A stretch of DNA of 64,000 nucleotides from Cladorhizidae sp. MBARI D1340-BT2 (Eukaryota > Porifera > Demospongiae > Poecilosclerida > Cladorhizidae): contig JAQNBH010000013.1 in NCBI GenBank assembly GCA_028752905.1, positions 20,147,477 through 20,211,476 of the forward strand. Direction: 5' to 3'. The notes below the pieces were generated by a model. The model made no database searches and had not been told where the DNA came from. It saw nothing but the letters and a program-made list of their open reading frames with translations. Position numbers and translations under genes: made by a program. Positions 49,633-63,406 of the stretch are shown in pieces (position 1 is the first letter of the stretch; each line of letters opens with the position of its first letter).

Positions 49633-51293
49633 ATCAAGTAAGAGTACAATTCATAACTGCCCTAATTAACAAGACCAAAGTCCCAGATTTTGTCAACTGA
49701 TAGAGAAGGCCCTTATCTGCAACATATCAACAGATTATCAATAAATGTAGTGGTTTTTCACTGGCAGGCCACCGCTTTGGCAACTGGAAAACGCCAGGAA
49801 ATATCGCAAACCTTACCACTTCAAATCACCATAACTTGCTAATACTTAGAGTACTCAAAAATTTGGCACGTACAAAAGACAGATAATTAGAAGGGCTATC
49901 CGGTGATATAAAAATTATCTTTTTTGGATAAAGTTTAGAAAAGTTATGAGCTTTACGGCAAAAAAACAAGATTTTTGGGGGGAAAATGAGAAACATATAG
50001 ACCAAATTAGGGCAAATATCAAGATAGAGAACACATAATGAAACCTATCATTCGAATCATATCAAGTCCATTACAGTGAAGTGTGCAGAATATATGGATG
50101 TTTGTATCAAGAGAGAGCACTTAGAGAGTCCTATCTTAATAGCTTTACATCAAGTCTATTCAGTGAAGTGTGGATAATCTACGAAGCTAACATGTTTAGC
50201 ATCAAGTAAGAGTACAATTCATAACTGCCCTAATTAACAAGACCATGTCCCAGATTTTGTCAACTGATAGAGAAGGCCCTTATCTGCAACATGTCAACAG
50301 ATTATCAATAAATGTAGTGGTTTTTCACTGGCAGGCCACCGCTTTGGCAACTGGAAAACGCCAGGAAATATCGCAAACCTTACCACTTCAAATCACCATA
50401 ACTTGCTAATACTTAGAGTACTCAAACTTTTGGCACGTACAAAAGACAGATAATTAGAAGGGCTATCCGGTGATATAAAAATTATCTTTTTTGGGTAAAG
50501 TGTAGAACAGTTATGAGCTTTACGGCAAATAAACAAGATTTTTGGGGGGAAAATGAGAAACATATAGACCAAATTAGGGCAAATATCAAGATAGAGAACA
50601 CATAATGAAACCTATCATTCGAATCATATCAAGTCCATTACAGTGAAGTGTGCAGAATATATGGATGTTTGTATCAAGAGAGAGCACTTAGAGAGTCCTA
50701 TCTTAATTGCTTTACATCAAGTCTATTCAGTGAAGTGTGGATAATCTACGAAGCTAACATGTTTAGCATCAAGATAGAGAACACATAGAGAAACCTATCC
50801 TTCGAGTCATATCAAGTCCATTACAGTGAAGTGTGCATAATAAATGGATTTTTGGTATCAACAGAGAGCACAGAGAGAGACCTGTCTTAATAGCTATATA
50901 TCAATGAAGTTTGGAGAATCCATGAAGCTAACATATTTAGCATCAAGAGAGAGCAGAGAGAAACCTATCTTGTGATTCTATCAAGTCCATTACTGTGAAG
51001 TATGCAGAATATACGGATGTTTGGTATCAAGAGAGAGAACAGAGAGAGGCCTACCTTTAGAGCTATATATCAAGTCTATTAATTGAAGTGTAGAGAATCT
51101 ATGAAGCTAACATGTTTAGCACAAGATAGAGAACACTGAGAGATACCTATCTTGCAAGTCCATTACAGTGAAGTGTGCAGAATATATGGATGTTTGGTAT
51201 CAAGAGAGAGCACTTAGAGAGTCCTATCTTAATAGCTATACATCAACTCTATTCAGTGAAGTGTGGATAATCTACGAAGCTAACATGTTTACC
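49633..51293 (+). repeat. Block 17: S-L
   Basis: S 49633-50200 (core AAAAATTTGG), L 50201-51293; 1661 bp. With block 16 it forms a local S-L tandem of period 1661 bp. Confidence 0.87.
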
Positions 51294-54200
51294 ATCAAGT
51301 AAGAGTACAATTCATAACTGCCCTAATTAACAAGACCAAAGTCCCAGATTTTGTCAACTGATAGAGAAGGCCCTTATCTGCAACATATCAACAGATTATC
51401 AATAAATGTAGTGGTTTTTCACTGGCAGGCCACCGCTTTGGCAACTGGAAAACGCCAGGAAATATCGCAAACCTTACCACTTCAAATCACCATAACTTGC
51501 TAATACTTAGAGTACTCAAACTTTTGGCACGTACAAAAGACAGATAATTAGAAGGGCTATCCGGTGATATAAAAATTATCTTTTTTGGATAAAGTTTAGA
51601 AAAGTTATGAGCTTTACGGCAAAAAAACAAGATTTTTGGGAGGGAAATGAGAAACATATAGACCAAATTAGGGCAAATATCAAGATAGAGAACACATAAT
51701 GAAACCTATCATTCGAATCATATCAAGTCCATTACAGTGAAGTGTGCAGAATATATGGATGTTTGTATCAAGAGAGAGAACTTAGAGAGTCCTATCTTAA
51801 TAGCTTTACATCAAGTCTATTCAGTGAAGTGTGGATAATCTACGAAGCTAACATGTTTAGCATCAAGTAAGAGTACAATTCATAACTGCCCTAATTAACA
51901 AGACCATGTCCCAGATTTTGTCAACTGATAGAGAAGGCCCTTATCTGCAACATGTCAACAGATTATCAATAAATGTAGTGGTTTTTCACTGGCAGGCCAC
52001 CGCTTTGGCAACTGGAAAACGCCAGGAAATATCGCAAACCTTACCACTTCAAATCACCATAACTTGCTAATACTTAGAGTACTCAAACTTTTGGCACGTA
52101 CAAAAGACAGATAATTAGAAGGGCTATCCGGTGATATAAAAATTATCTTTTTTGGGTAAAGTGTAGAACAGTTATGAGCTTTACGGCAAATAAACAAGAT
52201 TTTTGGGGGGAAAATGAGAAACATATAGACCAAATTAGGGCAAATATCAAGATAGAGAACACATAATGAAACCTATCATTCGAATCATATCAAGTCCATT
52301 ACAGTGAAGTGTGCAGAATATATGGATGTTTGTATCAAGAGAGAGCACTTAGAGAGTCCTATCTTAATTGCTTTACATCAAGTCTATTCAGTGAAGTGTG
52401 GATAATCTACGAAGCTAACATGTTTAGCATCAAGATAGAGAACACATAGAGAAACCTATCCTTCGAGTCATATCAAGTCCATTACAGTGAAGTGTGCATA
52501 ATAAATGGATTTTTGGTATCAACAGAGAGCACAGAGAGAGACCTGTCTTAATAGCTATATATCAATGAAGTTTGGAGAATCCATGAAGCTAACATATTTA
52601 GCATCAAGAGAGAGCAGAGAGAAACCTATCTTGTGATTCTATCAAGTCCATTACTGTGAAGTATGCAGAATATACGGATGTTTGGTATCAAGAGAGAGAA
52701 CAGAGAGAGGCCTACCTTTAGAGCTATATATCAAGTCTATTAATTGAAGTGTAGAGAATCTATGAAGCTAACATGTTTAGCACAAGATAGAGAACACTGA
52801 GAGATACCTATCTTGCAAGTCCATTACAGTGAAGTGTGCAGAATATATGGATGTTTGGTATCAAGAGAGAGCACTTAGAGAGTCCTATCTTAATAGCTAT
52901 ACATCAACTCTATTCAGTGAAGTGTGGATAATCTACGAAGCTAACATGTTTACCATCAAGTAAGAGTACAATTCATAACTGCCCTAATTAACAAGACCAA
53001 AGTCCCAGATTTTGTCAACTGATAGAGAAGGCCCTTATCTGCAACATATCAACAGATTATCAATAAATGTAGTGGTTTTTCACTGGCAGGCCACCGCTTT
53101 GGCAACTGGAAAACGCCAGGAAATATCGCAAACCTTACCACTTCAAATCACCATAACTTGCTAATACTTAGAGTACTCAAACTTTTGGCACGTACAAAAG
53201 ACAGATAATTAGAAGGGCTATCCGGTGATATAAAAATTATCTTTTTTGGGTAAAGTGTAGAACAGTTATGAGCTTTACGGCAAATAAACAAGATTTTTGG
53301 GGGGAAAATGAGAAACATATAGACCAAATTAGGGCAAATATCAAGATAGAGAACACATAATGAAACCTATCATTCGAATCATATCAAGTCCATTACAGTG
53401 AAGTGTGCAGAATATATGGATGTTTGTATCAAGAGAGAGCACTTAGAGAGTCCTATCTTAATTGCTTTACATCAAGTCTATTCAGTGAAGTGTGGATAAT
53501 CTACGAAGCTAACATGTTTAGCATCAAGATAGAGAACACATAGAGAAACCTATCCTTCGAGTCATATCAAGTCCATTACAGTGAAGTGTGCATAATAAAT
53601 GGATTTTTGGTATCAACAGAGAGCACAGAGAGAGACCTGTCTTAATAGCTATATATCAATGAAGTTTGGAGAATCCATGAAGCTAACATATTTAGCATCA
53701 AGAGAGAGCAGAGAGAAACCTATCTTGTGATTCTATCAAGTCCATTACTGTGAAGTATGCAGAATATACGGATGTTTGGTATCAAGAGAGAGAACAGAGA
53801 GAGGCCTACCTTTAGAGCTATATATCAAGTCTATTAATTGAAGTGTAGAGAATCTATGAAGCTAACATGTTTAGCACAAGATAGAGAACACTGAGAGATA
53901 CCTATCTTGCAAGTCCATTACAGTGAAGTGTGCAGAATATATGGATGTTTGGTATCAAGAGAGAGCACTTAGAGAGTCCTATCTTAATAGCTATACATCA
54001 ACTCTATTCAGTGAAGTGTGGATAATCTACGAAGCTAACATGTTTACCATCAAGTAAGAGTACAATTCATAACTGCCCTAATTAACAAGACCAAAGTCCC
54101 AGATTTTGTCAACTGATAGAGAAGGCCCTTATCTGCAACATATCAACAGATTATCAATAAATGTAGTGGTTTTTCACTGGCAGGCCACCGCTTTGGCAAC

Positions 54201-55142
54201 TGGAAAACGCCAGGAAATATCGCAAACCTTACCACTTCAAATCACCATAACTTGCTAATACTTAGAGTACTCAAACTTTTGGCACGTACAAAAGACAGAT
54301 AATTAGAAGGGCTATCCGGTGATATAAAAATTATCTTTTTTGGGTAAAGTGTAGAACAGTTATGAGCTTTACGGCAAATAAACAAGATTTTTGGGGGGAA
54401 AATGAGAAACATATAGACCAAATTAGGGCAAATATCAAGATAGAGAACACATAATGAAACCTATCATTCGAATCATATCAAGTCCATTACAGTGAAGTGT
54501 GCAGAATATATGGATGTTTGTATCAAGAGAGAGCACTTAGAGAGTCCTATCTTAATTGCTTTACATCAAGTCTATTCAGTGAAGTGTGGATAATCTACGA
54601 AGCTAACATGTTTAGCATCAAGATAGAGAACACATAGAGAAACCTATCCTTCGAGTCATATCAAGTCCATTACAGTGAAGTGTGCATAATAAATGGATTT
54701 TTGGTATCAACAGAGAGCACAGAGAGAGACCTGTCTTAATAGCTATATATCAATGAAGTTTGGAGAATCCATGAAGCTAACATATTTAGCATCAAGAGAG
54801 AGCAGAGAGAAACCTATCTTGTGATTCTATCAAGTCCATTACTGTGAAGTATGCAGAATATACGGATGTTTGGTATCAAGAGAGAGAACAGAGAGAGGCC
54901 TACCTTTAGAGCTATATATCAAGTCTATTAATTGAAGTGTAGAGAATCTATGAAGCTAACATGTTTAGCACAAGATAGAGAACACTGAGAGATACCTATC
55001 TTGCAAGTCCATTACAGTGAAGTGTGCAGAATATATGGATGTTTGGTATCAAGAGAGAGCACTTAGAGAGTCCTATCTTAATAGCTATACATCAACTCTA
55101 TTCAGTGAAGTGTGGATAATCTACGAAGCTAACATGTTTACC
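51294..55142 (+). repeat. Block 18: S-L-L-L
   Basis: S 51294-51861 (core GGGAGGG), L 51862-52954, L 52955-54048, L 54049-55142; 3849 bp. The three L units are indistinguishable by the markers I used, apart from the ATGTCCC or AAAGTCCC difference at their 5' ends. Confidence 0.87.
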
Positions 55143-58100
55143 ATCAAGTAAGAGTACAATTCATAACTGCCCTAATTAACAAGACCAAAGTCCCAGATTT
55201 TGTCAACTGATAGAGAAGGCCCTTATCTGCAACATATCAACAGATTATCAATAAATGTAGTGGTTTTTCACTGGCAGGCCACCGCTTTGGCAACTGGAAA
55301 ACGCCAGGAAATATCGCAAACCTTACCACTTCAAATCACCATAACTTGCTAATACTTAGAGTACTCAAAAATTTGGCACGTACAAAAGACAGATAATTAG
55401 AAGGGCTATCCGGTGATATAAAAATTATCTTTTTTGGATAAAGTTTAGAAAAGTTATGAGCTTTACGGCAAAAAAACAAGATTTTTGGGGGGAAAATGAG
55501 AAACATATAGACCAAATTAGGGCAAATATCAAGATAGAGAACACATAATGAAACCTATCATTCGAATCATATCAAGTCCATTACAGTGAAGTGTGCAGAA
55601 TATATGGATGTTTGTATCAAGAGAGAGCACTTAGAGAGTCCTATCTTAATAGCTTTACATCAAGTCTATTCAGTGAAGTGTGGATAATCTACGAAGCTAA
55701 CATGTTTAGCATCAAGTAAGAGTACAATTCATAACTGCCCTAATTAACAAGACCATGTCCCAGATTTTGTCAACTGATAGAGAAGGCCCTTATCTGCAAC
55801 ATGTCAACAGATTATCAATAAATGTAGTGGTTTTTCACTGGCAGGCCACCGCTTTGGCAACTGGAAAACGCCAGGAAATATCGCAAACCTTACCACTTCA
55901 AATCACCATAACTTGCTAATACTTAGAGTACTCAAACTTTTGGCACGTACAAAAGACAGATAATTAGAAGGGCTATCCGGTGATATAAAAATTATCTTTT
56001 TTGGGTAAAGTGTAGAACAGTTATGAGCTTTACGGCAAATAAACAAGATTTTTGGGGGGAAAATGAGAAACATATAGACCAAATTAGGGCAAATATCAAG
56101 ATAGAGAACACATAATGAAACCTATCATTCGAATCATATCAAGTCCATTACAGTGAAGTGTGCAGAATATATGGATGTTTGTATCAAGAGAGAGCACTTA
56201 GAGAGTCCTATCTTAATTGCTTTACATCAAGTCTATTCAGTGAAGTGTGGATAATCTACGAAGCTAACATGTTTAGCATCAAGATAGAGAACACATAGAG
56301 AAACCTATCCTTCGAGTCATATCAAGTCCATTACAGTGAAGTGTGCATAATAAATGGATTTTTGGTATCAACAGAGAGCACAGAGAGAGACCTGTCTTAA
56401 TAGCTATATATCAATGAAGTTTGGAGAATCCATGAAGCTAACATATTTAGCATCAAGAGAGAGCAGAGAGAAACCTATCTTGTGATTCTATCAAGTCCAT
56501 TACTGTGAAGTATGCAGAATATACGGATGTTTGGTATCAAGAGAGAGAACAGAGAGAGGCCTACCTTTAGAGCTATATATCAAGTCTATTAATTGAAGTG
56601 TAGAGAATCTATGAAGCTAACATGTTTAGCACAAGATAGAGAACACTGAGAGATACCTATCTTGCAAGTCCATTACAGTGAAGTGTGCAGAATATATGGA
56701 TGTTTGGTATCAAGAGAGAGCACTTAGAGAGTCCTATCTTAATAGCTATACATCAACTCTATTCAGTGAAGTGTGGATAATCTACGAAGCTAACATGTTT
56801 ACCATCAAGTAAGAGTACAATTCATAACTGCCCTAATTAACAAGACCAAAGTCCCAGATTTTGTCAACTGATAGAGAAGGCCCTTATCTGCAACATGTCA
56901 ACAGATTATCAATAAATGTAGTGGTTTTTCACTGGCAGGCCACCGCTTTGGCAACTGGAAAACGCCAGGAAATATCGCAAACCTTACCACTTCAAATCAC
57001 CATAACTTGCTAATACTTAGAGTACTCAAACTTTTGGCACGTACAAAAGACAGATAATTAGAAGGGCTATCCGGTGATATAAAAATTATCTTTTTTGGAT
57101 AAAGTTTAGAAAAGTTATGAGCTTTACGGCAAAAAAACAAGATTTTTGGGGGGGAAATGAGAAACATATAGACCAAATTAGGGCAAATATCAAGATAGAG
57201 AACACATAATGAAACCTATCATTCGAATCATATCAAGTCCATTACAGTGAAGTGTGCAGAATATATGGATGTTTGTATCAAGAGAGAGCACTTAGAGAGT
57301 CCTATCTTAATTGCTTTACATCAAGTCTATTCAGTGAAGTGTGGATAATCTGCGAAGCTAACATGTTTAGCATCAAGATAGAGAACACATAGAGAAACCT
57401 ATCCTTCGAGTCATATCAAGTCCATTACAGTGAAGTGTGCATAATAAATGGATTTTTGGTATCAACAGAGAGCACAGAGAGAGACCTGTCTTAATAGCTA
57501 TATATCAATGAAGTTTGGAGAATCCATGAAGCTAACATATTTAGCATCAAGAGAGAGCAGAGAGAAACCTATCTTGTGATTCTATCAAGTCCATTACTGT
57601 GAAGTATGCAGAATATACGGATGTTTGGTATCAAGAGAGAGAACAGAGAGAGGCCTACCTTTAGAGCTATATATCAAGTCTATTAATTGAAGTGTAGAGA
57701 ATCTATGAAGCTAACATGTTTAGCACAAGATAGAGAACACTGAGAGATACCTATCTTGCAAGTCCATTACAGTGAAGTGTGCAGAATATATGGATGTTTG
57801 GTATCAAGAGAGAGCACTTAGAGAGTCCTATCTTAATAGCTATACATCAACTCTATTCAGTGAAGTGTGGATAATCTACGAAGCTAACATGTTTACCATC
57901 AAGTAAGAGTACAATTCATAACTGCCCTAATTAACAAGACCAAAGTCCCAGATTTTGTCAACTGATAGAGAAGGCCCTTATCTGCAACATATCAACAGAT
58001 TATCAATAAATGTAGTGGTTTTTCACTGGCAGGCCACCGCTTTGGCAACTGGAAAACGCCAGGAAATATCGCAAACCTTACCACTTCAAATCACCATAAC

Positions 58101-60085
58101 TTGCTAATACTTAGAGTACTCAAACTTTTGGCACGTACAAAAGACAGATAATTAGAAGGGCTATCCGGTGATATAAAAATTATCTTTTTTGGATAAAGTT
58201 TAGAAAAGTTATGAGCTTTACGGCAAAAAAACAAGATTTTTGGGGGGGAAATGAGAAACATATAGACCAAATTAGGGCAAATATCAAGATAGAGAACACA
58301 TAATGAAACCTATCATTCGAATCATATCAAGTCCATTACAGTGAAGTGTGCAGAATATATGGATGTTTGTATCAAGAGAGAGCACTTAGAGAGTCCTATC
58401 TTAATTGCTTTACATCAAGTCTATTCAGTGAAGTGTGGATAATCTGCGAAGCTAACATGTTTAGCATCAAGATAGAGAACACATAGAGAAACCTATCCTT
58501 CGAGTCATATCAAGTCCATTACAGTGAAGTGTGCATAATAAATGGATTTTTGGTATCAACAGAGAGCACAGAGAGAGACCTGTCTTAATAGCTATATATC
58601 AATGAAGTTTGGAGAATCCATGAAGCTAACATATTTAGCATCAAGAGAGAGCAGAGAGAAACCTATCTTGTGATTCTATCAAGTCCATTACTGTGAAGTA
58701 TGCAGAATATACGGATGTTTGGTATCAAGAGAGAGAACAGAGAGAGGCCTACCTTTAGAGCTATATATCAAGTCTATTAATTGAAGTGTAGAGAATCTAT
58801 GAAGCTAACATGTTTAGCACAAGATAGAGAACACTGAGAGATACCTATCTTGCAAGTCCATTACAGTGAAGTGTGCAGAATATATGGATGTTTGGTATCA
58901 AGAGAGAGCACTTAGAGAGTCCTATCTTAATAGCTATACATCAACTCTATTCAGTGAAGTGTGGATAATCTACGAAGCTAACATGTTTACCATCAAGTAA
59001 GAGTACAATTCATAACTGCCCTAATTAACAAGACCAAAGTCCCAGATTTTGTCAACTGATAGAGAAGGCCCTTATCTGCAACATATCAACAGATTATCAA
59101 TAAATGTAGTGGTTTTTCACTGGCAGGCCACCGCTTTGGCAACTGGAAAACGCCAGGAAATATCGCAAACCTTACCACTTCAAATCACCATAACTTGCTA
59201 ATACTTAGAGTACTCAAACTTTTGGCACGTACAAAAGACAGATAATTAGAAGGGCTATCCGGTGATATAAAAATTATCTTTTTTGGATAAAGTTTAGAAA
59301 AGTTATGAGCTTTACGGCAAAAAAACAAGATTTTTGGGGGGGAAATGAGAAACATATAGACCAAATTAGGGCAAATATCAAGATAGAGAACACATAATGA
59401 AACCTATCATTCGAATCATATCAAGTCCATTACAGTGAAGTGTGCAGAATATATGGATGTTTGTATCAAGAGAGAGCACTTAGAGAGTCCTATCTTAATT
59501 GCTTTACATCAAGTCTATTCAGTGAAGTGTGGATAATCTACGAAGCTAACATGTTTAGCATCAAGATAGAGAACACATAGAGAAACCTATCCTTCGAGTC
59601 ATATCAAGTCCATTACAGTGAAGTGTGCATAATAAATGGATTTTTGGTATCAACAGAGAGCACAGAGAGAGACCTGTCTTAATAGCTATATATCAATGAA
59701 GTTTGGAGAATCCATGAAGCTAACATATTTAGCATCAAGAGAGAGCAGAGAGAAACCTATCTTGTGATTCTATCAAGTCCATTACTGTGAAGTATGCAGA
59801 ATATACGGATGTTTGGTATCAAGAGAGAGAACAGAGAGAGGCCTACCTTTAGAGCTATATATCAAGTCTATTAATTGAAGTGTAGAGAATCTATGAAGCT
59901 AACATGTTTAGCACAAGATAGAGAACACTGAGAGATACCTATCTTGCAAGTCCATTACAGTGAAGTGTGCAGAATATATGGATGTTTGGTATCAAGAGAG
60001 AGCACTTAGAGAGTCCTATCTTAATAGCTATACATCAACTCTATTCAGTGAAGTGTGGATAATCTACGAAGCTAACATGTTTACC
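55143..60085 (+). repeat. Block 19: S-L-L-L-L
   Basis: S 55143-55710, L 55711-56803, L 56804-57897, L 57898-58991, L 58992-60085; 4943 bp. The last three L cores have the seven-G tract. The first two of these also carry CTGCGAAG in B1 (57352 and about 58446), so that variant unit was locally tandem-duplicated. It is the longest run of consecutive L units in region 2. Confidence 0.87.
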
Positions 60086-61746
60086 ATCAAGTAAGAGTAC
60101 AATTCATAACTGCCCTAATTAACAAGACCAAAGTCCCAGATTTTGTCAACTGATAGAGAAGGCCCTTATCTGCAACATGTCAACAGATTATCAATAAATG
60201 TAGTGGTTTTTCACTGGCAGGCCACCGCTTTGGCAACTGGAAAACGCCAGGAAATATCGCAAACCTTACCACTTCAAATCACCATAACTTGCTAATACTT
60301 AGAGTACTCAAAAATTTGGCACGTACAAAAGACAGATAATTAGAAGGGCTATCCGGTGATATAAAAATTATCTTTTTTGGATGAAGTTTAGAAATGTTAT
60401 GAGCTTTACGGCAAAAAAACAAGATTTTTGGGGGGGAAATGAGAAACATATAGACCAAATTAGGGCAAATATCAAGATAGAGAACACATAATGAAACCTA
60501 TCATTCGAATCATATCAAGTCCATTACAGTGAAGTGTGCAGAATATATGGATGTTTGTATCAAGAGAGAGCACTTAGAGAGTCCTATCTTAATAGCTTTA
60601 CATCAAGTCTATTCAGTGAAGTGTGGATAATCTACGAAGCTAACATGTTTAGCATCAAGTAAGAGTACAATTCATAACTGCCCTAATTAACAAGACCATG
60701 TCCCAGATTTTGTCAACTGATAGAGAAGGCCCTTATCTGCAACATGTCAACAGATTATCAATAAATGTAGTGGTTTTTCACTGGCAGGCCACCGCTTTGG
60801 CAACTGGAAAACGCCAGGAAATATCGCAAACCTTACCACTTCAAATCACCATAACTTGCTAATACTTAGAGTACTCAAACTTTTGGCACGTACAAAAGAC
60901 AGATAATTAGAAGGGCTATCCGGTGATATAAAAATTATCTTTTTTGGGTAAAGTGTAGAACAGTTATGAGCTTTACGGCAAATAAACAAGATTTTTGGGG
61001 GGAAAATGAGAAACATATAGACCAAATTAGGGCAAATATCAAGATAGAGAACACATAATGAAACCTATCATTCGAATCATATCAAGTCCATTACAGTGAA
61101 GTGTGCAGAATATATGGATGTTTGTATCAAGAGAGAGCACTTAGAGAGTCCTATCTTAATTGCTTTACATCAAGTCTATTCAGTGAAGTGTGGATAATCT
61201 ACGAAGCTAACATGTTTAGCATCAAGATAGAGAACACATAGAGAAACCTATCCTTCGAGTCATATCAAGTCCATTACAGTGAAGTGTGCATAATAAATGG
61301 ATTTTTGGTATCAACAGAGAGCACAGAGAGAGACCTGTCTTAATAGCTATATATCAATGAAGTTTGGAGAATCCATGAAGCTAACATATTTAGCATCAAG
61401 AGAGAGCAGAGAGAAACCTATCTTGTGATTCTATCAAGTCCATTACTGTGAAGTATGCAGAATATACGGATGTTTGGTATCAAGAGAGAGAACAGAGAGA
61501 GGCCTACCTTTAGAGCTATATATCAAGTCTATTAATTGAAGTGTAGAGAATCTATGAAGCTAACATGTTTAGCACAAGATAGAGAACACTGAGAGATACC
61601 TATCTTGCAAGTCCATTACAGTGAAGTGTGCAGAATATATGGATGTTTGGTATCAAGAGAGAGCACTTAGAGAGTCCTATCTTAATAGCTATACATCAAC
61701 TCTATTCAGTGAAGTGTGGATAATCTACGAAGCTAACATGTTTAGC
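60086..61746 (+). repeat. Block 20: S-L with private core changes
   Basis: S 60086-60653, L 60654-61746; 1661 bp. The S core has a seven-G tract and private GGATGAAG and GAAATG (about 60379-60396) where other cores read GGATAAAG and GAAAAG. Its L ends in a B with TTTAGC rather than TTTACC. Confidence 0.86.
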
Positions 61747-63406
61747 ATCAAGTAAGAGTACAATTCATAACTGCCCTAATTAACAAGACCATGTCCCAGA
61801 TTTTGTCAACTGATAGAGAAGGCCCTTATCTGCAACATGTCAACAGATTATCAATAAATGTAGTGGTTTTTCACTGGCAGGCCACCGCTTTGGCAACTGA
61901 AAAACGCCAGGAAATATCGCAAACCTTACCACTTCAAATCACCATAACTTGCTAATACTTAGAGTACTCAAACTTTTGGCACGTACAAAAGACAGATAAT
62001 TAGAAGGGCTATCCGGTGATATAAAAATTATCTTTTTTGGGTAAAGTGTAGAACAGTTATGAGCTTTACGGCAAATAAACAAGATTTTTGGGGGGAAAAT
62101 GAGAAACATATAGACCAAATTAGGGCAAATATCAAGATAGAGAACACATAATGAAACCTATCATTCGAATCATATCAAGTCCATTACAGTGAAGTGTGCA
62201 GAATATATGGATGTTTGTATCAAGAGAGAGCACTTAGAGAGTCCTATCTTAATAGCTTTACATCAAGTCTATTCAGTGAAGTGTGGATAATCTACGAAGC
62301 TAACATGTTTAGCATCAAGTAAGAGTACAATTCATAACTGCCCTAATTAACAAGACCATGTCCCAGATTTTGTCAACTGATAGAGAAGGCCCTTATCTGC
62401 AACATGTCAACAGATTATCAATAAATGTAGTGGTTTTTCACTGGCAGGCCACCGCTTTGGCAACTGGAAAACGCCAGGAAATATCGCAAACCTTACCACT
62501 TCAAATCACCATAACTTGCTAATACTTAGAGTACTCAAACTTTTGGCACGTACAAAAGACAGATAATTAGAAGGGCTATCCGGTGATATAAAAATTATCT
62601 TTTTTGGGTAAAGTGTAGAACAGTTATGAGCTTTACGGCAAATAAACAAGATTTTTGGGGGGAAAATGAGAAACATATAGACCAAATTAGGGCAAATATC
62701 AAGATAGAGAACACATAATGAAACCTATCATTCGAATCATATCAAGTCCATTACAGTGAAGTGTGCAGAATATATGGATGTTTGTATCAAGAGAGAGCAC
62801 TTAGAGAGTCCTATCTTAATTGCTTTACATCAAGTCTATTCAGTGAAGTGTGGATAATCTACGAAGCTAACATGTTTAGCATCAAGATAGAGAACACATA
62901 GAGAAACCTATCCTTCGAGTCATATCAAGTCCATTACAGTGAAGTGTGCATAATAAATGGATTTTTGGTATCAACAGAGAGCACAGAGAGAGACCTGTCT
63001 TAATAGCTATATATCAATGAAGTTTGGAGAATCCATGAAGCTAACATATTTAGCATCAAGAGAGAGCAGAGAGAAACCTATCTTGTGATTCTATCAAGTC
63101 CATTACTGTGAAGTATGCAGAATATACGGATGTTTGGTATCAAGAGAGAGAACAGAGAGAGGCCTACCTTTAGAGCTATATATCAAGTCTATTAATTGAA
63201 GTGTAGAGAATCTATGAAGCTAACATGTTTAGCACAAGATAGAGAACACTGAGAGATACCTATCTTGCAAGTCCATTACAGTGAAGTGTGCAGAATATAT
63301 GGATGTTTGGTATCAAGAGAGAGCACTTAGAGAGTCCTATCTTAATAGCTATACATCAACTCTATTCAGTGAAGTGTGGATAATCTACGAAGCTAACATG
63401 TTTACC
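61747..63406 (+). repeat. Block 21: S-L with the only invariant-box change
   Basis: S 61747-62313, L 62314-63406; 1660 bp. The S core is of the ATGTCCC and AAATAAAC type and has A at 61900 (CAACTGA for CAACTGG), the one substitution I found in the core box. Confidence 0.86.
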
